The notes under the pieces: generated by a model | Database searches by the model: none | What the model saw: only the letters and a program-made list of their open reading frames with translations | What the model was told of the DNA's origin: nothing | NCBI RefSeq assembly: GCF_905475465.1 | Contig: NC_062241.1 | Location: 1,116,001 to 1,180,000 of the forward strand | Direction of reading: 5' to 3' | Source of the DNA: Pieris napi | Taxonomy: Eukaryota > Arthropoda > Insecta > Lepidoptera > Pieridae | DNA: 64,000 nt | Program-made: the position numbers and the translations under genes | Shown: positions 45,501 through 57,293 of the stretch, in pieces | Numbering within the stretch: position 1 is the stretch's first letter | How the letters are laid out: each line of letters begins with the position of its first letter

Positions 45501-46044
45501 ACAATAACACCAGCTCTAAAAAAAGAGGAAAATTTTTACAAATAGAAACTTTATTGTCTATTTCAGTGATAACCCCATACATTTGGTTATTGTAAGTTGT
45601 GAGCTAAATTTGTTTCATAATAACTTTTGAAATAGGCATACAATTTCCTTTGTATGGGAGATTGATGGTTTCTTTCCACCCCACTGGCTACTGATAGTCC
45701 GAGGTGGCGATTTGGGTCAATGTTTTGTATTGGGTGTGACAGGTGCCCTTGTGGGTCCTTAAATATTAAATGGGATTTTGCTGATCATTAATTTAATGGC
45801 GTTTATGTCAAGGCTTGTCTTGCTAATTGTGGTAATGGATTTATTATTTAACCTTAATAAGTTACTTAATGAAATTCGGTTTGTTAGATAGTCACTTAGA
45901 CTGCCATTTTGAATCCTAAATTTGTTGAGGCGATCGTCAACATCCACGACTGTTTTAATGTATAGTGGGAACAAACCGTGATCCATGTGGTATCAAACTC
46001 TTTCAGTATAATTATTATGTATATTAATTTCTTTTGTAGCCAAG
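45501..46044. other. non-coding stretch
   Basis: A 75-codon frame on the minus strand at 45759-45986 has no recognised similarity. Otherwise nothing. Confidence 0.4.
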
Positions 46045-46535
46045 TTCACATTTCAAGGATGCTCTCTTAAATGTTATTGCTTGTGGCGGCGTCCATGCGT
46101 CGGGTTGTCTCTCTCCCTAAAATATGGCGACGGGGCCGATGGCTGGCCATGCTTCATACTCGTAACGGGTGCTACTTGTGACTGGTCGTACTTGAATTCG
46201 TTTATGCGGTGATGTTAGTTATTTCGACTATGTATTTGAGTGTTGTTCCCACAAGAATGTTAATGCGTGCTCCTATTTCATCATGCCTCCTGCTGATAGA
46301 GGACAAATCTTACTTTTAAATTTTTTTTATTATTATTTATCACTTAAGATGTCATGTGGAACATGGTTTATTTTTTTAGTTTATTTCCATTTCTCTTCCG
46401 TTCAACTCCCTTGATTTGAGAACTGGCAGTAAATGTAAAATTAGAAGCATTTAATGTATATTCTTTTTTGACGTTCATAAGTGTACATTGTATTACCTAT
46501 ATGAATAAATGATTTTTGACTTTTGACTTTTGTTT
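46045..46535 (+). repeat. 450-bp tailed repeat family, fullest copy
   Basis: Runs from GTCCATGCGTCGGGTTGTCT through GGCCGATGGCTGGCCATGC, GTGATGTTAGTTATTTCGAC and CCTCCTGCTGATAGAGGACA to a tail of TTTTTGACTTTTGACTTTTG. The last 150 bases match the 3' end of the CR1-like LINE at 56110-56490, so it may be a SINE that borrowed a LINE tail. No pol III boxes found in its head. Confidence 0.75.
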
Positions 46536-46916
46536 GAAGCCCCGCTGTACCTCAATAGACTTTCTTTCTATGTCCTTACTCTAAACTAAATGAAATCAAA
46601 ACATACATCAATCACAGCAACATGAGAAATTAATACCACAAACAGACTTTTCAAACAATGTTTTTTATTTGTGCCAATATCGTTCCCGACTTTTCATTAT
46701 TAAAAACGGCTTTGAGGACGTAAAATAATCCGCTTATAAGTATGTAAAGTAGAGATTGCGATCAGTACTTCTCTGATCCTAAGCTTCGTACCGTTAAGAG
46801 TTTGGGAGTGGATTATCTCTGTGTGACAAGAACTTAGCTTCAAGGTACAGATTAACTGAAAAAATCAGAATCACTCACGTGGAAAATTGGTGCTTTGTTA
46901 AAGTTAGTATATGTAC

Positions 46917-47153
46917 AAGCAGTGTTGGCCTATTGGCCTCCCTGAGGTCGTAGGTTCGAGCCCCGGCTGTGCACCAATGGACTTTCTATGTGCGCATTTA
47001 ACATTCGCTCTAATAGTGTAGGAAAGCATTGTGAGGAAACCGGCTTGCCTTAGACCCAAAAGGTCAGGTCAGTGCTGACACTGAGAACAGGAGAACCTGA
47101 GAACAGGAGAAGAAATCTGAGGCCCAGATCTATAAAGGTTGTAGTGCCACTGA
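46917..47153 (+). mobile_element. tRNA-derived SINE, internally shortened
   Basis: Head TTGGCCTATTGGCCTCCCTG lacks about 15 bases (A-box side), B box GGTTCGAGCCC, 3' end GTTGTAGTGCCACTGATTTT. The body has lost the segment before the 3' GAGGCCCAGA. Confidence 0.8.
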
Positions 47154-47911
47154 TTTTTTCATTATTTTATCTACTATGTCTGTCCTGTTAGTGCGACGAA
47201 AAATAGACGGCAGATTAAGCGGTAGGTAAGTTTTAAGAGAAATATTACTACAGATGTTTAAATAACCGTAGCCTTGTCAAACAATAATCTGAACTTTTTA
47301 GAAGTTTAATTTGAACTGAATTGGTAATGTGTTAAACCAAATGCGCGTTTTTTTTTTTTCAAAAAAAGTTTTATTTAAAAATAATTAGTAGTATTTTCAT
47401 ATGGGTTTCTTTTCTACAGTCTAAACTATCAAAATTTATGCTTATTGGTGTTTTAGTGTGAAAACTGAAGAATAAGTATCCTTGAGAAAACACAATTTCA
47501 AGTACAATTTTTCGATATTACTTGTGTAGCAAACTAAAGAAATTGATTATTCGAGCTGTTACTTAAATATATGTTATAAAATATAATTACAGCGCAAAGC
47601 CAAAAACCTTAATCTACTTTTAAGATAATACACCGGAAATAAAATTACGCCTAATTTAAGAAGAACATTAACTGATGGCATCAGTACCCGGGGTACGTTA
47701 AATATTTTCTCAAGAGACGGCATTAACTAATGTTTGGTCGCTATCAATCTTTGGGGAATTTAGGCATGCTGACGTGGGGTAGTTAAAGTTACATTCAGGC
47801 AAGATTAACGAGTGTACACACCCAAATACTTAACGAAATTATCGTAATCAAAGGGAACAGAAAGACTGTCCAAACTAAATCAATGACCAGTCACTTTCCG
47901 TGCGGCTTGAT
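47154..47911. other. non-coding stretch
   Basis: AT-rich, nothing recognised. Confidence 0.5.
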
Positions 47912-48222
47912 CCCTTGGCGATGCGTTGAGATGTGGGGTCTCTCTGCATCTTCTACCGCATTTACCATGGAGAGTGTTCAGAGCAGTTGTTCGGACTGAT
48001 ACCTGCAACTAAGTCTCATCATCGGACGTCAAGGCAGAATACAAAATACCATCGTCGTTCCACAACTGAGCGTTTCTTAAGGGAGTTTTTGCCACGCGTG
48101 GTGCGTGGAATTAGCTGCCCACTGAAGTATTTCCGAACCAATTTGACTTAGGGTCCTTCTAGAAAAGAGCGTACCAATTCAGCCTCTAGCCTTTTTGCCT
48201 CCTGTTACATAAAAGAAAAAGT
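47912..48222 (+). pseudogene. Jockey-type LINE C-terminus and tail
   Basis: Plus-strand frame reads GSLCIFYRIYHGECSEQLFG, then HHRTSRQNTKYHR and RRSTTERFLREFLPR, then breaks. The end of the coding part and the start of the tail (CTTAGGGTCCTTCTAGAAAA) follow. It preserves the FYRIYHGECSEQLFG segment deleted from the LINE at 7.3-10.3 kb, which helps size that deletion. Polymerase core absent. Confidence 0.75.
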
Positions 48223-48805
48223 AAAATGTAAATATTCTCTATTCCAATTACAAATTTTAACAAGGTTGCGCAAAACCTTTGAAAAATATAGGTGAAAGTA
48301 TCTCGAATTACATTACATCCATGTCATCAATCAATTCGCAAATCCCGCGTAGTTACGACGACAGATAACTAATGATCTAGAGGTGTGCCGACTACAGATT
48401 AAACGTGTTTTTCATCTCACCTTGTGAACTCGGCGAAAGATTTTTCATTACTCTGTATTTTTGTGATATTTCATGGCTTTATACGAAGTTTTTCTTTGTT
48501 AGTTCTTTCGAGAATTTTAGTATTTTTATTTCATACTACAATTTCTCATGTTTTAAGCATGATGAAGCTTTAATATGAACATTTCTCTTAATAACGTAAT
48601 TATTTTTGTTCATTCTGAATTTTATTATAATGTAATTCTATTGTTTATGAACTGCAATATCTTCTATTGGATACGATTCGAATTCTAAACTTGGTAATAC
48701 ATTCTTCTTAAGTCGTACTCTTCATTTCTAAAGGTCGTGTAAGCTGCACAACTTGCTCCTCTCTCCCCTGTCTTTGGAAAGCCTCTGCACCAGGGTGAAA
48801 AAAAA
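48223..48805. other. non-coding stretch
   Basis: AT-rich, nothing recognised. Confidence 0.5.
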
Positions 48806-49105
48806 AATGTTTATTATGGAACATAAGATACATGTATCACTTATTCCACGTCATTAAATTTGAATTTGTAGGCATCCCTACTCATCGGCAAAGAAGACAG
48901 AGGGTGTAGGCCGAGAGAAAAAGCCGGCGTAAAAAACTCTCGGTACTCTTTTAAAATAGCAAATCACGTGACGGTAAGACCAGTAAGGGTCTTTACTTGA
49001 TCGGTCCAGCGAGTAGGGGATCGGCCTTGAGGTCTGGTGCCCTCCACTCTGCCAGTCACGATGAGTTTTTCTAGACTTTCTGGATCTCTGCGTGTTACAT
49101 GTCCA
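48806..49105 (-). pseudogene. RTE-like LINE C-terminus and 3' UTR
   Basis: The minus strand reads EFFGHVTRRDPESLEKLIV, TGRVEGTRPQGRSPTRWTDQ and VKTLTGLTV before stops. G-H-V-x-R-R-D-x-x-x-LEKLIVTG-VEG-R-RGRSPTRW-DQ is the C-terminal signature of RTE-type LINE proteins in Lepidoptera. The following 150 bases match 6905-7060. One frame change (FGH region) is present. Only the last 55 residues survive. Confidence 0.75.
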
Positions 49106-49874
49106 AAAAAACTCAGGATGTGTTATCACAATACAATTATATACAATTAATAATTATATACAATTTACGGATCCTTAAGGGAGAGTTCTTTTATATTCGT
49201 AATTGTATTAAATGCTGCCTGGCTTTTAATCTATATTTTATTTACCAAAACATCTTAAGTAATAAAAAATATTCTTGTATAATCTAAATGTAAATAACAG
49301 TATAACTTTGAAACAATTTATTCAGTAACAAAAGTTTATAACTAACAGAAGCTATCTAACAGCAACATACACACATTTTTCTCATTATAATATTCAAAAC
49401 ACCAAATTAAATATGTCCAATATTTTGCTTGAAGTCAGGAAAATATATTGAAATGTATGAAAAGCTATCTTTCTTCACGACAATTTTTCTATTTGAATAT
49501 CAATGCTAGGAATCCAGTAAGACGAATGTTCTTTGTGTAGGGAACGGACTATCCATACGACTATAAGAGATCAATAAATTTTACGAATAAATAAAAACCA
49601 AGCAGGATAAACTTAGGTTTTATTTCCGGACTAAGTATTAATAAGCTTGTAAAAGAGAGGATATTAAATTGCCTATAGATCGTTTATTCCTTAGTCACAA
49701 TAAATTTTGGCGAAGTCAATAAATTTGGTCATCTAAACATAAGAATCACGATTTTTGTATACTTTTTGTAAACTAGCGTTTTTCCTAAATAGAAGAAAGA
49801 CAATTATTTTTTTATAATAATATATAACTGTCAATTGTTTATGTACTAAGTTTTTATGAGTTTATTTTATTGAT
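49106..49874. other. non-coding stretch
   Basis: AT-rich, nothing recognised. Confidence 0.5.
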
Positions 49875-50010
49875 AAAAAGCTTGCCAACGCTCAGCACAC
49901 TGATACATTGGTAAAAACAAACACAAAATACAATTTTTAATGTGATAAGCACTTAAAGGGAAACATGACATACATGTAGAGGTAATACAAATATCAATCA
50001 AAACAATTAT
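49875..50010. repeat. interspersed repeat family F, copy 2
   Basis: Shares the AAAAGCTTGCCAACGCTC ... ATGACATACATG blocks with 37345-37500. The less AT-rich stretch continuing to about 50290 may belong to the same element (possibly a LINE 3' end on the minus strand). Confidence 0.6.
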
Positions 50011-50290
50011 TAAAGAAAACAAACATTACAAAAAAAAACAATTACTAATAAAAAAAATTGATATCACAAAAAAACTAAACAAAATTCGATTTTATGGTTT
50101 GAGGGGAGCAACTATGGATATCCTAGCTCGTTTATCAGAATGCTTAATCTGGACATCGGTGAGCTTTGACCAAAACGCGTTCTACGGAAAGGAGGGACAA
50201 ATGGAATAATGGAATGCCTAAAAAATGACGGTGCTCCACAGTTAATTTGTAGCATTACACCTTAAAGGTAGTAAATTTTGGCGCACAATT

Positions 50291-51694
50291 TCATATAAAA
50301 TAATGGATACATGAAAAAGATGACCAAGAACATGTTCAGTTATAGAACCATTCATTATAACGTAAGAGAATGTCTCGAAGATTTATCGTATTATTTGCAG
50401 TGCACCCATCTTTTGTCTGAAATCTATTTCGATATGGCTCACCGGCTTGATTGATACAGCCACGTTCTGATACTGAAATTTTATATATTCTTTCTTACGT
50501 ATTTTACTATCACCTGTCTAGACTTTATATAATTATTAACACGGTTTACGTCCTTCTACATTTCAAATAAAATCATCCATAAAATACGATTGTCACAATT
50601 TTATGTTTTAAGATATAAAACAATTTGTATGACAAAATTTACAGTCGACTATTTTTTATGGTCTAATCTATAATAATTAAATGTTTAACATTTTTAAGTA
50701 CAGGGATGTTTAGATATATCTACGAGTATACTGATGTTACAAAGAGGAAATATTATTTTTGTATGTTTTAATAAAACAAACAAAACTACTTCACTAACTG
50801 AAACTATTTCACTGTTACAATGCTATATTATGAGTTTCAGTGCCATAATTAATACGTTTACTTCGATGCTGTTTTATTTAGATAAAAGTCTAGTCAATAA
50901 ATGCTTTATTTTTTACTTTAATATTATGACGGTCATATGAATTGGTCAATTATTATATTATTTGTATCGTACATGCCATATTATACGTTATTAAATTTAT
51001 ATCAACTACAGTGTCTCACACAAATAAGCATTTATTGAATAATACATTTTATAGTAATCTAGTTTTATACGTAAATCTTATAAATTGTATTACAAACAAT
51101 TAATTTAAGTCTTTCATATATAAATATATATATCTAATATATAAATATATATACATATATCAATAAATAATACAACTCTTATATAGTTTTTATTCAAAAA
51201 CTATTTTATTTAGATTGATTTAGATAAATCAAAAATATACTTTAACAACATAAGGATAAGATGGCATTTCTAAAAGCACGAAAACCGAAATATTGTGTCT
51301 AGACAACGCAACATGTCAAAGCAACATGTTTGTGTTAATATCGCAAATGTTTCTGTAATAATGATACCAACTCTGTTCATGTCGTCTGTGTTTTATTAGT
51401 GATAAGTTATATAATATCTTCCTTCTCATCGAGTTTAGATCCTCATAAATTTTCATTTATACTTTTCAAATGGTTTGGTATTGTTTTGAAGTCGATCGCT
51501 TATCTGGTTTATACTATCAACACTTATGACATCAAGGGAATCTAAGTAGATGAACACTAGTATTTCAAGTTTAGTGAAAATAAATAAAAAGTTTAGTGCA
51601 AAGGGTATAACTACATATTTTGATCTCATCTTTATCAAGCAACCCGTATTTTTTTTATTAAAGTTTACATAGTACTAAATCTGTATATGTTACA
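50291..51694. other. 1.4 kb without recognisable gene
   Basis: Very AT-rich, with TATATA runs near 51115-51165. Nothing recognised. Confidence 0.5.
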
Positions 51695-51895
51695 AAAGTC
51701 AAAATCATTTATTCATATAGGTAACAAAATGTACACTTATGAACGTCAAAAAAGAAATATATGTTAAATGCTTCTAATTTTACATTTACTGCCAGTTCTC
51801 AAAGCAAGGGCGTAGAACGGACGAGAAGAACTGGCAATAAACTCTCCGCCACTCTTTGTAATAGCCAAGTTTTTTGTTATACACAATTTTGGAGC
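51695..51895 (-). repeat. tailed repeat family, 3' part
   Basis: GTCAAAATCATTTATTCATA, ACTTATGAACGTCAAAAAAG and GAAGAACTGGCAATAAACTC match 41808 and the inverse of 46535. Confidence 0.75.
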
Positions 51896-52578
51896 CGAAA
51901 ATTTTTGTTAAGCAGAAATAAAACCCAGCAAAATGCTTTCTCTAAAACTGATCAGCCTACTACCGAATATATCCAGCTCCTCTTAGGTTGGTTAAATTTA
52001 ATTTAAAGTAACACAGGACAGTATAAGTATACAAGGGGGTAAAGTTGTCAACTTAAGTTATATAGTAGCATAAACAGTATAATTTATTGTAGTATATTAT
52101 CTCTCAATACTGTAATAATTTTAGATTCATTCTTTGCCATGTAATTTTATTGCTTGTCATCTTTCATTAAGCTAGATTCTTCATATTTCATGTTCGATAT
52201 TCTCTCTTCGTACCGAAAAGACTAAAACCCGATAATTAATATTAGCTTTTGCCAAGTCAATTGTCATATCATATAGATTGTTTTCTGTCATTAAGTTAAA
52301 TCCTTCATATTACTTACAAAAAGAACCACATTCTTGTTAGTAATTTTATATATGTCAATACTGTATTCCGGTAATAAATTTTAGATTCAATCATTGTCAA
52401 CTTATATTACTTGTCATATTATATTGATTGTTTTCTGTCATTAAGCTATATTCCTCATATTTCTCGTTCGACAGATAGATAGATAATAACTTATTACAGA
52501 AAGAACGACATTGTTATTAGTAAAAGGTTCCAAATTTAATTTGTGATATATATACAATACCTTCACAAGCATATTCAA
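51896..52578. other. non-coding stretch with degenerate tandem phrase
   Basis: Variants of CTGTCATTAAGCTA and TTCATATTTC recur at about 52150-52200, 52285-52315 and 52430-52465, suggesting an old duplication of about 140 bp. Confidence 0.4.
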
Positions 52579-52860
52579 TCTAATATATAAAATTCTCGTT
52601 TCACAATGTTCGTTCCCATACTCATCCAAAACGGCTCAACCGATTCTTATGAAATTTTTTATGGTTATTCAGTAAGTCTGAGAATCGGACAACATCTATT
52701 TTTCATCACCCTAAATGTTAAGGGTGGTCCCACCCCTAAATTTTTATTTTTCACATAAAACTTTTTGTTCTTATTTTTTTATGATACACCTATTTTTACT
52801 ATAGTAGTTGTTTCCTAGAAATAATTTTCATGGCAAATCAACGTTTACCGGATCAGCTAG
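52579..52860 (+). mobile_element. short non-autonomous Helitron, copy 2
   Basis: TCTAATATATAAAATTCTCG at the start, CGGATCAGCTAG at the end, between A and T. Same family as 2574-2881. Confidence 0.85.
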
Positions 52861-53261
52861 TAGTTATTAAAAAAAGGTTAAGTGTAAAAAATGTGCAATT
52901 CAGTGTAAATTTCTTTCTTTTCATTGTTTTTTTTATAACACTTTTGTATTATTTGGCTTCGCTGGTCGAATGTTGTGTAAAATATTTTTATTAGACAATG
53001 TAGGATCTGCCTCAAAGTCTATAAAACGCAATAAAATTAAGGAACATTTATCTTCACCTTTACGGTGTTATACATATATACATTATACATCTTCGTATAC
53101 AAATGTAATAACAATAATTATTTCTACTTATTACATATATTAGTTATACAATTCCCGCCTGTTCAATTAGTTGCAATTAATAATTCAAATCAATAACACT
53201 CCCTTGAGGATTATTCCAAATAGGATGCAAGGGAGTTTGTCTGTCAAGTAATTTATCTTTA
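52861..53261. other. short non-coding stretch
   Basis: Nothing recognised. Confidence 0.5.
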
Positions 53262-53522
53262 TACTACAACCTTTTGGATCTGGGCCTCTGATTTCTGTTC
53301 CGTGATCATTTCTAATAGGCAAGTAGATCAGCCTTTTGTGCCTGACACGCACTGTCGACTTTTTGGGTCTAAGGCATGCCGGCTTTCTCACGTTATTTTC
53401 CTTAAACGTACGAGCGAGTGTTGAATGCGCACATAGACAGTCCATAAATGCACAGCCGGGGATCGAAACTACGACCCCAGGGATGAGAGTAGCACTTTGA
53501 AACCACTAGGCCAACACTGCTC
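53262..53522 (-). mobile_element. tRNA-derived SINE
   Basis: Reverse copy, slightly diverged, from ACTACAACCTTTTGGATCTG to CACTAGGCCAACACTGCTC, B box GGGGATCGAAAC. Confidence 0.85.
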
Positions 53523-53680
53523 TATTTTATGTATTGTCTTTAAGTTTTAGAAATATAATGATGAGAGATAACTGGTATCCCAATTTAATCTTAAAAGCAA
53601 TAGGTAATAATTTCGTCAAATATCTCTGTCATTCAGTCCAAATTGAAAGTTACTAAAGACTTAATTTAAAATGTTTAAAG

Positions 53681-54220
53681 TTTATTTAAAACTTTTACTT
53701 TGTACAAAAGTATTTAAAATATCTATACTCTACAGAATACATAAATTTTTACATAAAGCTTAAATTTTGTTACAATACCTTGAACATGTAAAGCCATAAC
53801 TATAAAACAATTGAAACTATTTGTGCTTGAATTGATTAATACATGTAAAATTCATTCATAAAAACTAAATTGTTATTACAAAACTGTTTTAAGTAAAATA
53901 TGCATTTGTTTCTTTTACGAGAGATTTATATTATACAATATACATATTATAAATCAAAACTCTTAGACAATACAGAAAGCCAAAACAGAATACATAGATG
54001 AACAATATATATGAAACAGAAAATAAATAAGTACATTTAGACAAAAAAATATAACAAATAATACTTAATATTTCAAATTACTGCTTAAACAATATCAGTC
54101 TTCCCGCCTCATCAAATACATTCTCACATCATCGTTGGTGAGGTGGAAAATATCAATATCCTTTACATGACAAAATGTCAACAAAAAATATTACATAATT
54201 GAGTCACCTTTACAAAATTC
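53681..54220 (-). other. possible 3' UTR of the 54221-54517 exon
   Basis: AT-rich. A minus-strand AATAAA lies at 53681-53686. At 54105-54165 the minus strand reads KDIDIFHLTNDDVRMYLMRR and then ED and a stop, coding-like and weakly similar (DxRxYLxR) to the end of the upstream frame. It may be a further exon (a 60-base intron from AAAAG/GTGTTC would keep frame) or a duplicate of it. Confidence 0.3.
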
Positions 54221-54517
54221 TCAGAACACCTTTTGGTATCCATTAATCCTCACTAAGTATACCCTTAAATCGTAGTATAATACCCTCATACGCTTCACAA
54301 ATGTGTCGCCCTCCAGCGGTGAGTCGAGAAAACTATTAAGCTGCGAGAGTAAGCGGGGATTGGGAACTTGACGATGGACAGTGCGAGTCGAATACACAGC
54401 AAAAAGGTTTTATTTCCGGCATCGGTGATAATTGTCCGTAACGTACAGTCTCATAATCTCTCCCAGCAAGTATGCGCTTTCCGTTTCGGTATTAATTATG
54501 CTTAAACCAAATTTGAT
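54221..54517 (-). CDS. candidate host terminal exon with in-frame TAA
   Basis: TTTTACTTCATTTCAG before 54517 is a strong splice acceptor. From there one frame is open while the other two stop within 8 codons. It reads IKFGLSIINTETESAYLLG and EIMRLYVTDNYHRCRK (35 codons), a TAA at 54412-54410, then 62 more sense codons including VPNPRLLSQLNSFLDSPLEG and TFVKRMRVLYYDLRVYLVRI before TGA at 54223-54221. The composition looks like protein rather than repeat, and no mobile element matches. Options: a genuine terminus at TAA, stop readthrough, or a host-gene fragment carrying a nonsense mutation. The helical SAYLLGEIMRLYV segment faintly recalls a histone-fold helix, but I assign no family. Upstream exons would lie at higher coordinates and were not found. 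Confidence 0.4.
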
Positions 54518-55149
54518 CTGAAATGAAGTAAAAGGAATAATTTTTTAATTAGATTTTACTGTTTACGAATTGTTGTACTCAAATTACAAAGTAATACTGA
54601 TTATTCAAAATAATATTGACTTGAAGTGCAAACGTCTTTTGTCAGATCGACAAACATATTATCTCTTCGTGATTCCTCGTTTAATTACTATCTTGTTTAC
54701 TTGTTAGAGAGAATGAATGAAATGACATTGAGATTCTTGAGAATTTACAGGGATACTGCTTTGTATATGTTTGTTATTTGATATAATTAAACCAAATCAT
54801 TTAAAAAAAGTACGCACACAGCGTACAAAATACACATATCAGAAGCGACTAATTTTTAACTTTTGTTCATATTTATGCAAATCTTAAACTTTAGACTTTC
54901 GAGACTTAGAGTGAGGGAAAAAGGAAGATATGTTAGGAATTTAATTGTCATTAAAATATTCAAAGTGTCGAAATTGAAAATGAAACCTACAAATTATTGT
55001 TTTTTTTTTTAATTTATTTCTTCGATAATAAAAACACGTGGCATTTTAATTTACAATTCGTCATTTGAGATTTCATTAAATAATTTTGCATAAAATATAA
55101 AATACTAAATTTAAAATAATACCATATTTAAAACTAATAATAAAATAAT
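54518..55149. other. putative intron of the minus-strand exon
   Basis: AT-rich, no repeat recognised. Begins (on the minus strand) with a polypyrimidine tract next to the acceptor. Confidence 0.35.
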
Positions 55150-55345
55150 ATACATTGAAATAAATAACTAAACTCAACATAAACTAAAATATATCATTAA
55201 AAGGAGTCCCTTTAGGCAAGGTTCCGAAGATACTGGCAGCGTTCCCCCTTTGAATTGCTAGACTAATTCTTTGTCCGAGGTAGCTGCCAGATCTTCGGTC
55301 TCCTGTGATGTCGACTAACCTTTTTGAAATTTCTTTAAAAAATTT
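55150..55345 (-). pseudogene. C-terminal fragment of a LINE ORF, copy 2
   Basis: The minus strand reads EISKRLVDITGDRRSG, SYLGQRISLAIQ and AASIFGTLPKGTPFND-like codons, with a G-to-C change, followed by an AT-rich 3' end. Same family as 17300-17570. Only about 45 codons remain. Confidence 0.6.
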
Positions 55346-55449
55346 AAATAAAAACATAAAAAAATCAATAAAATAAAATAAATATTTCTATAAGGTATTC
55401 ACCCTTCTCAATTTCTCTCAATTGGTCTCAATCGCTCTCTCCCTTTTCT

Positions 55450-55545
55450 TCGACAAAAACGCTGCACATCTTCGTGACGTTCCGTAAAAAATTTACCCTC
55501 ATGCGCCTAAAGAAGTTTAACTTCAAAAAATTATCTTCAATTAAA
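55450..55545. repeat. terminus of the GAAGT-palindrome element family
   Basis: ATGCGCCTAAAGAAGTTTAA followed by CTTC is the reverse of the arm found at 371 and 1811, with GACGTTCCGTAAAAAATTTA inside. The matching second arm was not found nearby, so it may be a solo end. Confidence 0.55.
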
Positions 55546-56105
55546 ATGAAGATTTATCGTTTATCATTGTTTCATATCTATTGTAAAGGCGTGGAAACCA
55601 AAAAAATTGTATACCTACTAATTTTGTACTCTTAATTATGTCGTCATTACAATCAGTGAGTCTCAGAGTCAAGACATACCGCTAAACATTACTCGTGTGT
55701 CAGTAATATATTTGACAAACAGGATCGTACTTAGCACAAAGCCGCGACTCTGAGTCTAATAATTGGTAGATAGATAAAAGGCTCGGTGTCAGCCAGTGGT
55801 GTAAATATTGCACGATGAATTGTTTGAAAGTAAAATAGAATTGTTATTACCCAAAAATATTTTCGTGGAAGAATATAGAATTCAACTTAAAAGTGCAATT
55901 CAGTGCAGATTGCATATTGAAATGAAAATTTTTCAAGATGAAATATTTCACTACGGGCTAACGACACGCCTTGTTGATCTAAGATCGACGTATGCAAGAA
56001 TTCTTATAAGAATTTCTCATAAAAATAGTATGTAACATTGATTATATGGATGTATACGCTACTCAGACACTGTATATCTGAATAAAACGTATTAATTAAG
56101 CTGTT
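55546..56105. other. stretch with one unidentified short frame
   Basis: A 75-codon plus-strand frame at 55808-56035 has no stop and mixed composition, but no family is recognised and no splice pair frames it. Confidence 0.3.
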
Positions 56106-56490
56106 GAACTGTTGCCCATACTCCATTCGGAAGTTTGGTTCAAATAACGAACCAATTATATAAATACAACAAACTCCCAAGCGAAATTAGATTATTATCA
56201 CTAAATAAATTCAAAGCCCTCGTTAAACGGAGGCGTAATCAATAAACCATTTTATAAATTTGAGGAATACTTAAATGATCCTAATCCTTGGGATTGATTT
56301 GCTCCAGTTCAAACAATTTGTATGACAATACTTGGCGATTAAAAAGAGTGGCGGAAAGTTTCTTGCCAGTTCTTCTTACCCGCTCTACGCCCTTGACTTG
56401 CGAACTGGTGGTAAATGTAAATTTACAATTAATTTAACTTGACAATTCAAAAGTGTACTTGAATAAAGATATTTTGAGTTTGAGTTTGAG
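56106..56490 (+). mobile_element. CR1-like LINE C-terminus, 3' UTR and tail
   Basis: Coding end reads YKYNKLPSEIRLLSLNKFKA and LVKRRRNQ before a stop. K-LP--I-----LN-FK--VK is the usual CR1-group C-terminus. The 3' UTR includes GGCGATTAAAAAGAGTGGCG, GTTTCTTGCCAGTTCTTCTT and GCCCTTGACTTGCGAACTGG and ends in (TTTGAG)n at 56470-56498. The 3' region is shared with the 450-bp tailed repeats. Confidence 0.75.
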
Positions 56491-56769
56491 TTTGAGTTAT
56501 AGCCGTGCAATTGGGTATTATTAAATTACTCGAGTTTGATTGTATTTTTCTATCACTTAATTATACCCAAAAATACTAAAGGACACTGCAATAAAAATAG
56601 TTTTAGTTTTATAATTAGTTCCGCCGGTTGAATTGGTTTAATCAACTCCAAAACTAACTAGCCTACCGTGTTTCCAAGTAAAATAACAATTTGTGGCTAT
56701 TCGAAATTCATATAACAATTTGTTATGCATGAATTTTTAATATAAAATATTTTTATCTAGAATATATAA

Positions 56770-57050
56770 AGCCAAGTGGCTTCAGCGTGCGACTCTCATC
56801 ACTGAGGTCGTAGGTTCGATCCCCGGCTGTGCACCAATGGACTTTTTTTTCTATGTGCGCATTTAACATTCGCGTGAACGGTGAAGGAAAACATCGTGAG
56901 GAAACCAGTTTGCCTTAGACCCAACAAGTCGACGGCGTGTGTCAGGCACAGGAGGCTGTTCACCTACTTACCGATTGGATTAACAAATGATCATGAAACA
57001 GATACAGAAATCTGAGGCCCAGACCTAAAAAGGTCGTAGCGCCCCTGATG
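56770..57050 (+). mobile_element. tRNA-derived SINE, near full length
   Basis: Head AAGTGGCTTCAGCGTGCGAC, B box GGTTCGATCCC, complete body, 3' end GGTCGTAGCGCCCCTGATG. Lacks only the first few bases. Confidence 0.9.
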
Positions 57051-57087
57051 TTTAATAATTAAAAAAGTAAAAATGTTAGCATAGACT

Positions 57088-57293
57088 CTAGATGTTTAAG
57101 CGTGCTCATCTCATCTCTAAGATCGTGCGTTCAAATCACGGCTCTGCACCAATATATCTATGTTCGCAATGTACTACATGTAATTGCTTCTACTGTCAAG
57201 GCAAACATCGTGTAGACACGGGTGTGGTTCTTAGACCCAAAAATTTATACGTCTGGCACAAAAGGCTTACCATCTACTTACTTGTTTATAAAC
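57088..57293 (+). mobile_element. SINE, old and diverged, in tandem with the previous one
   Basis: TAAGATCGTGCGTTCAAATC (B box region), CTGTCAAGGCAAACATCGTG and TTAGACCCAAAAATTTA follow SINE order. It lies 38 bases after a well-kept copy in the same direction. Confidence 0.65.

Noticed and set aside
55808..56035. 75-codon plus-strand frame as a host exon
   Set aside because: No splice acceptor/donor pair and no recognised family; kept only as a note in the region entry.
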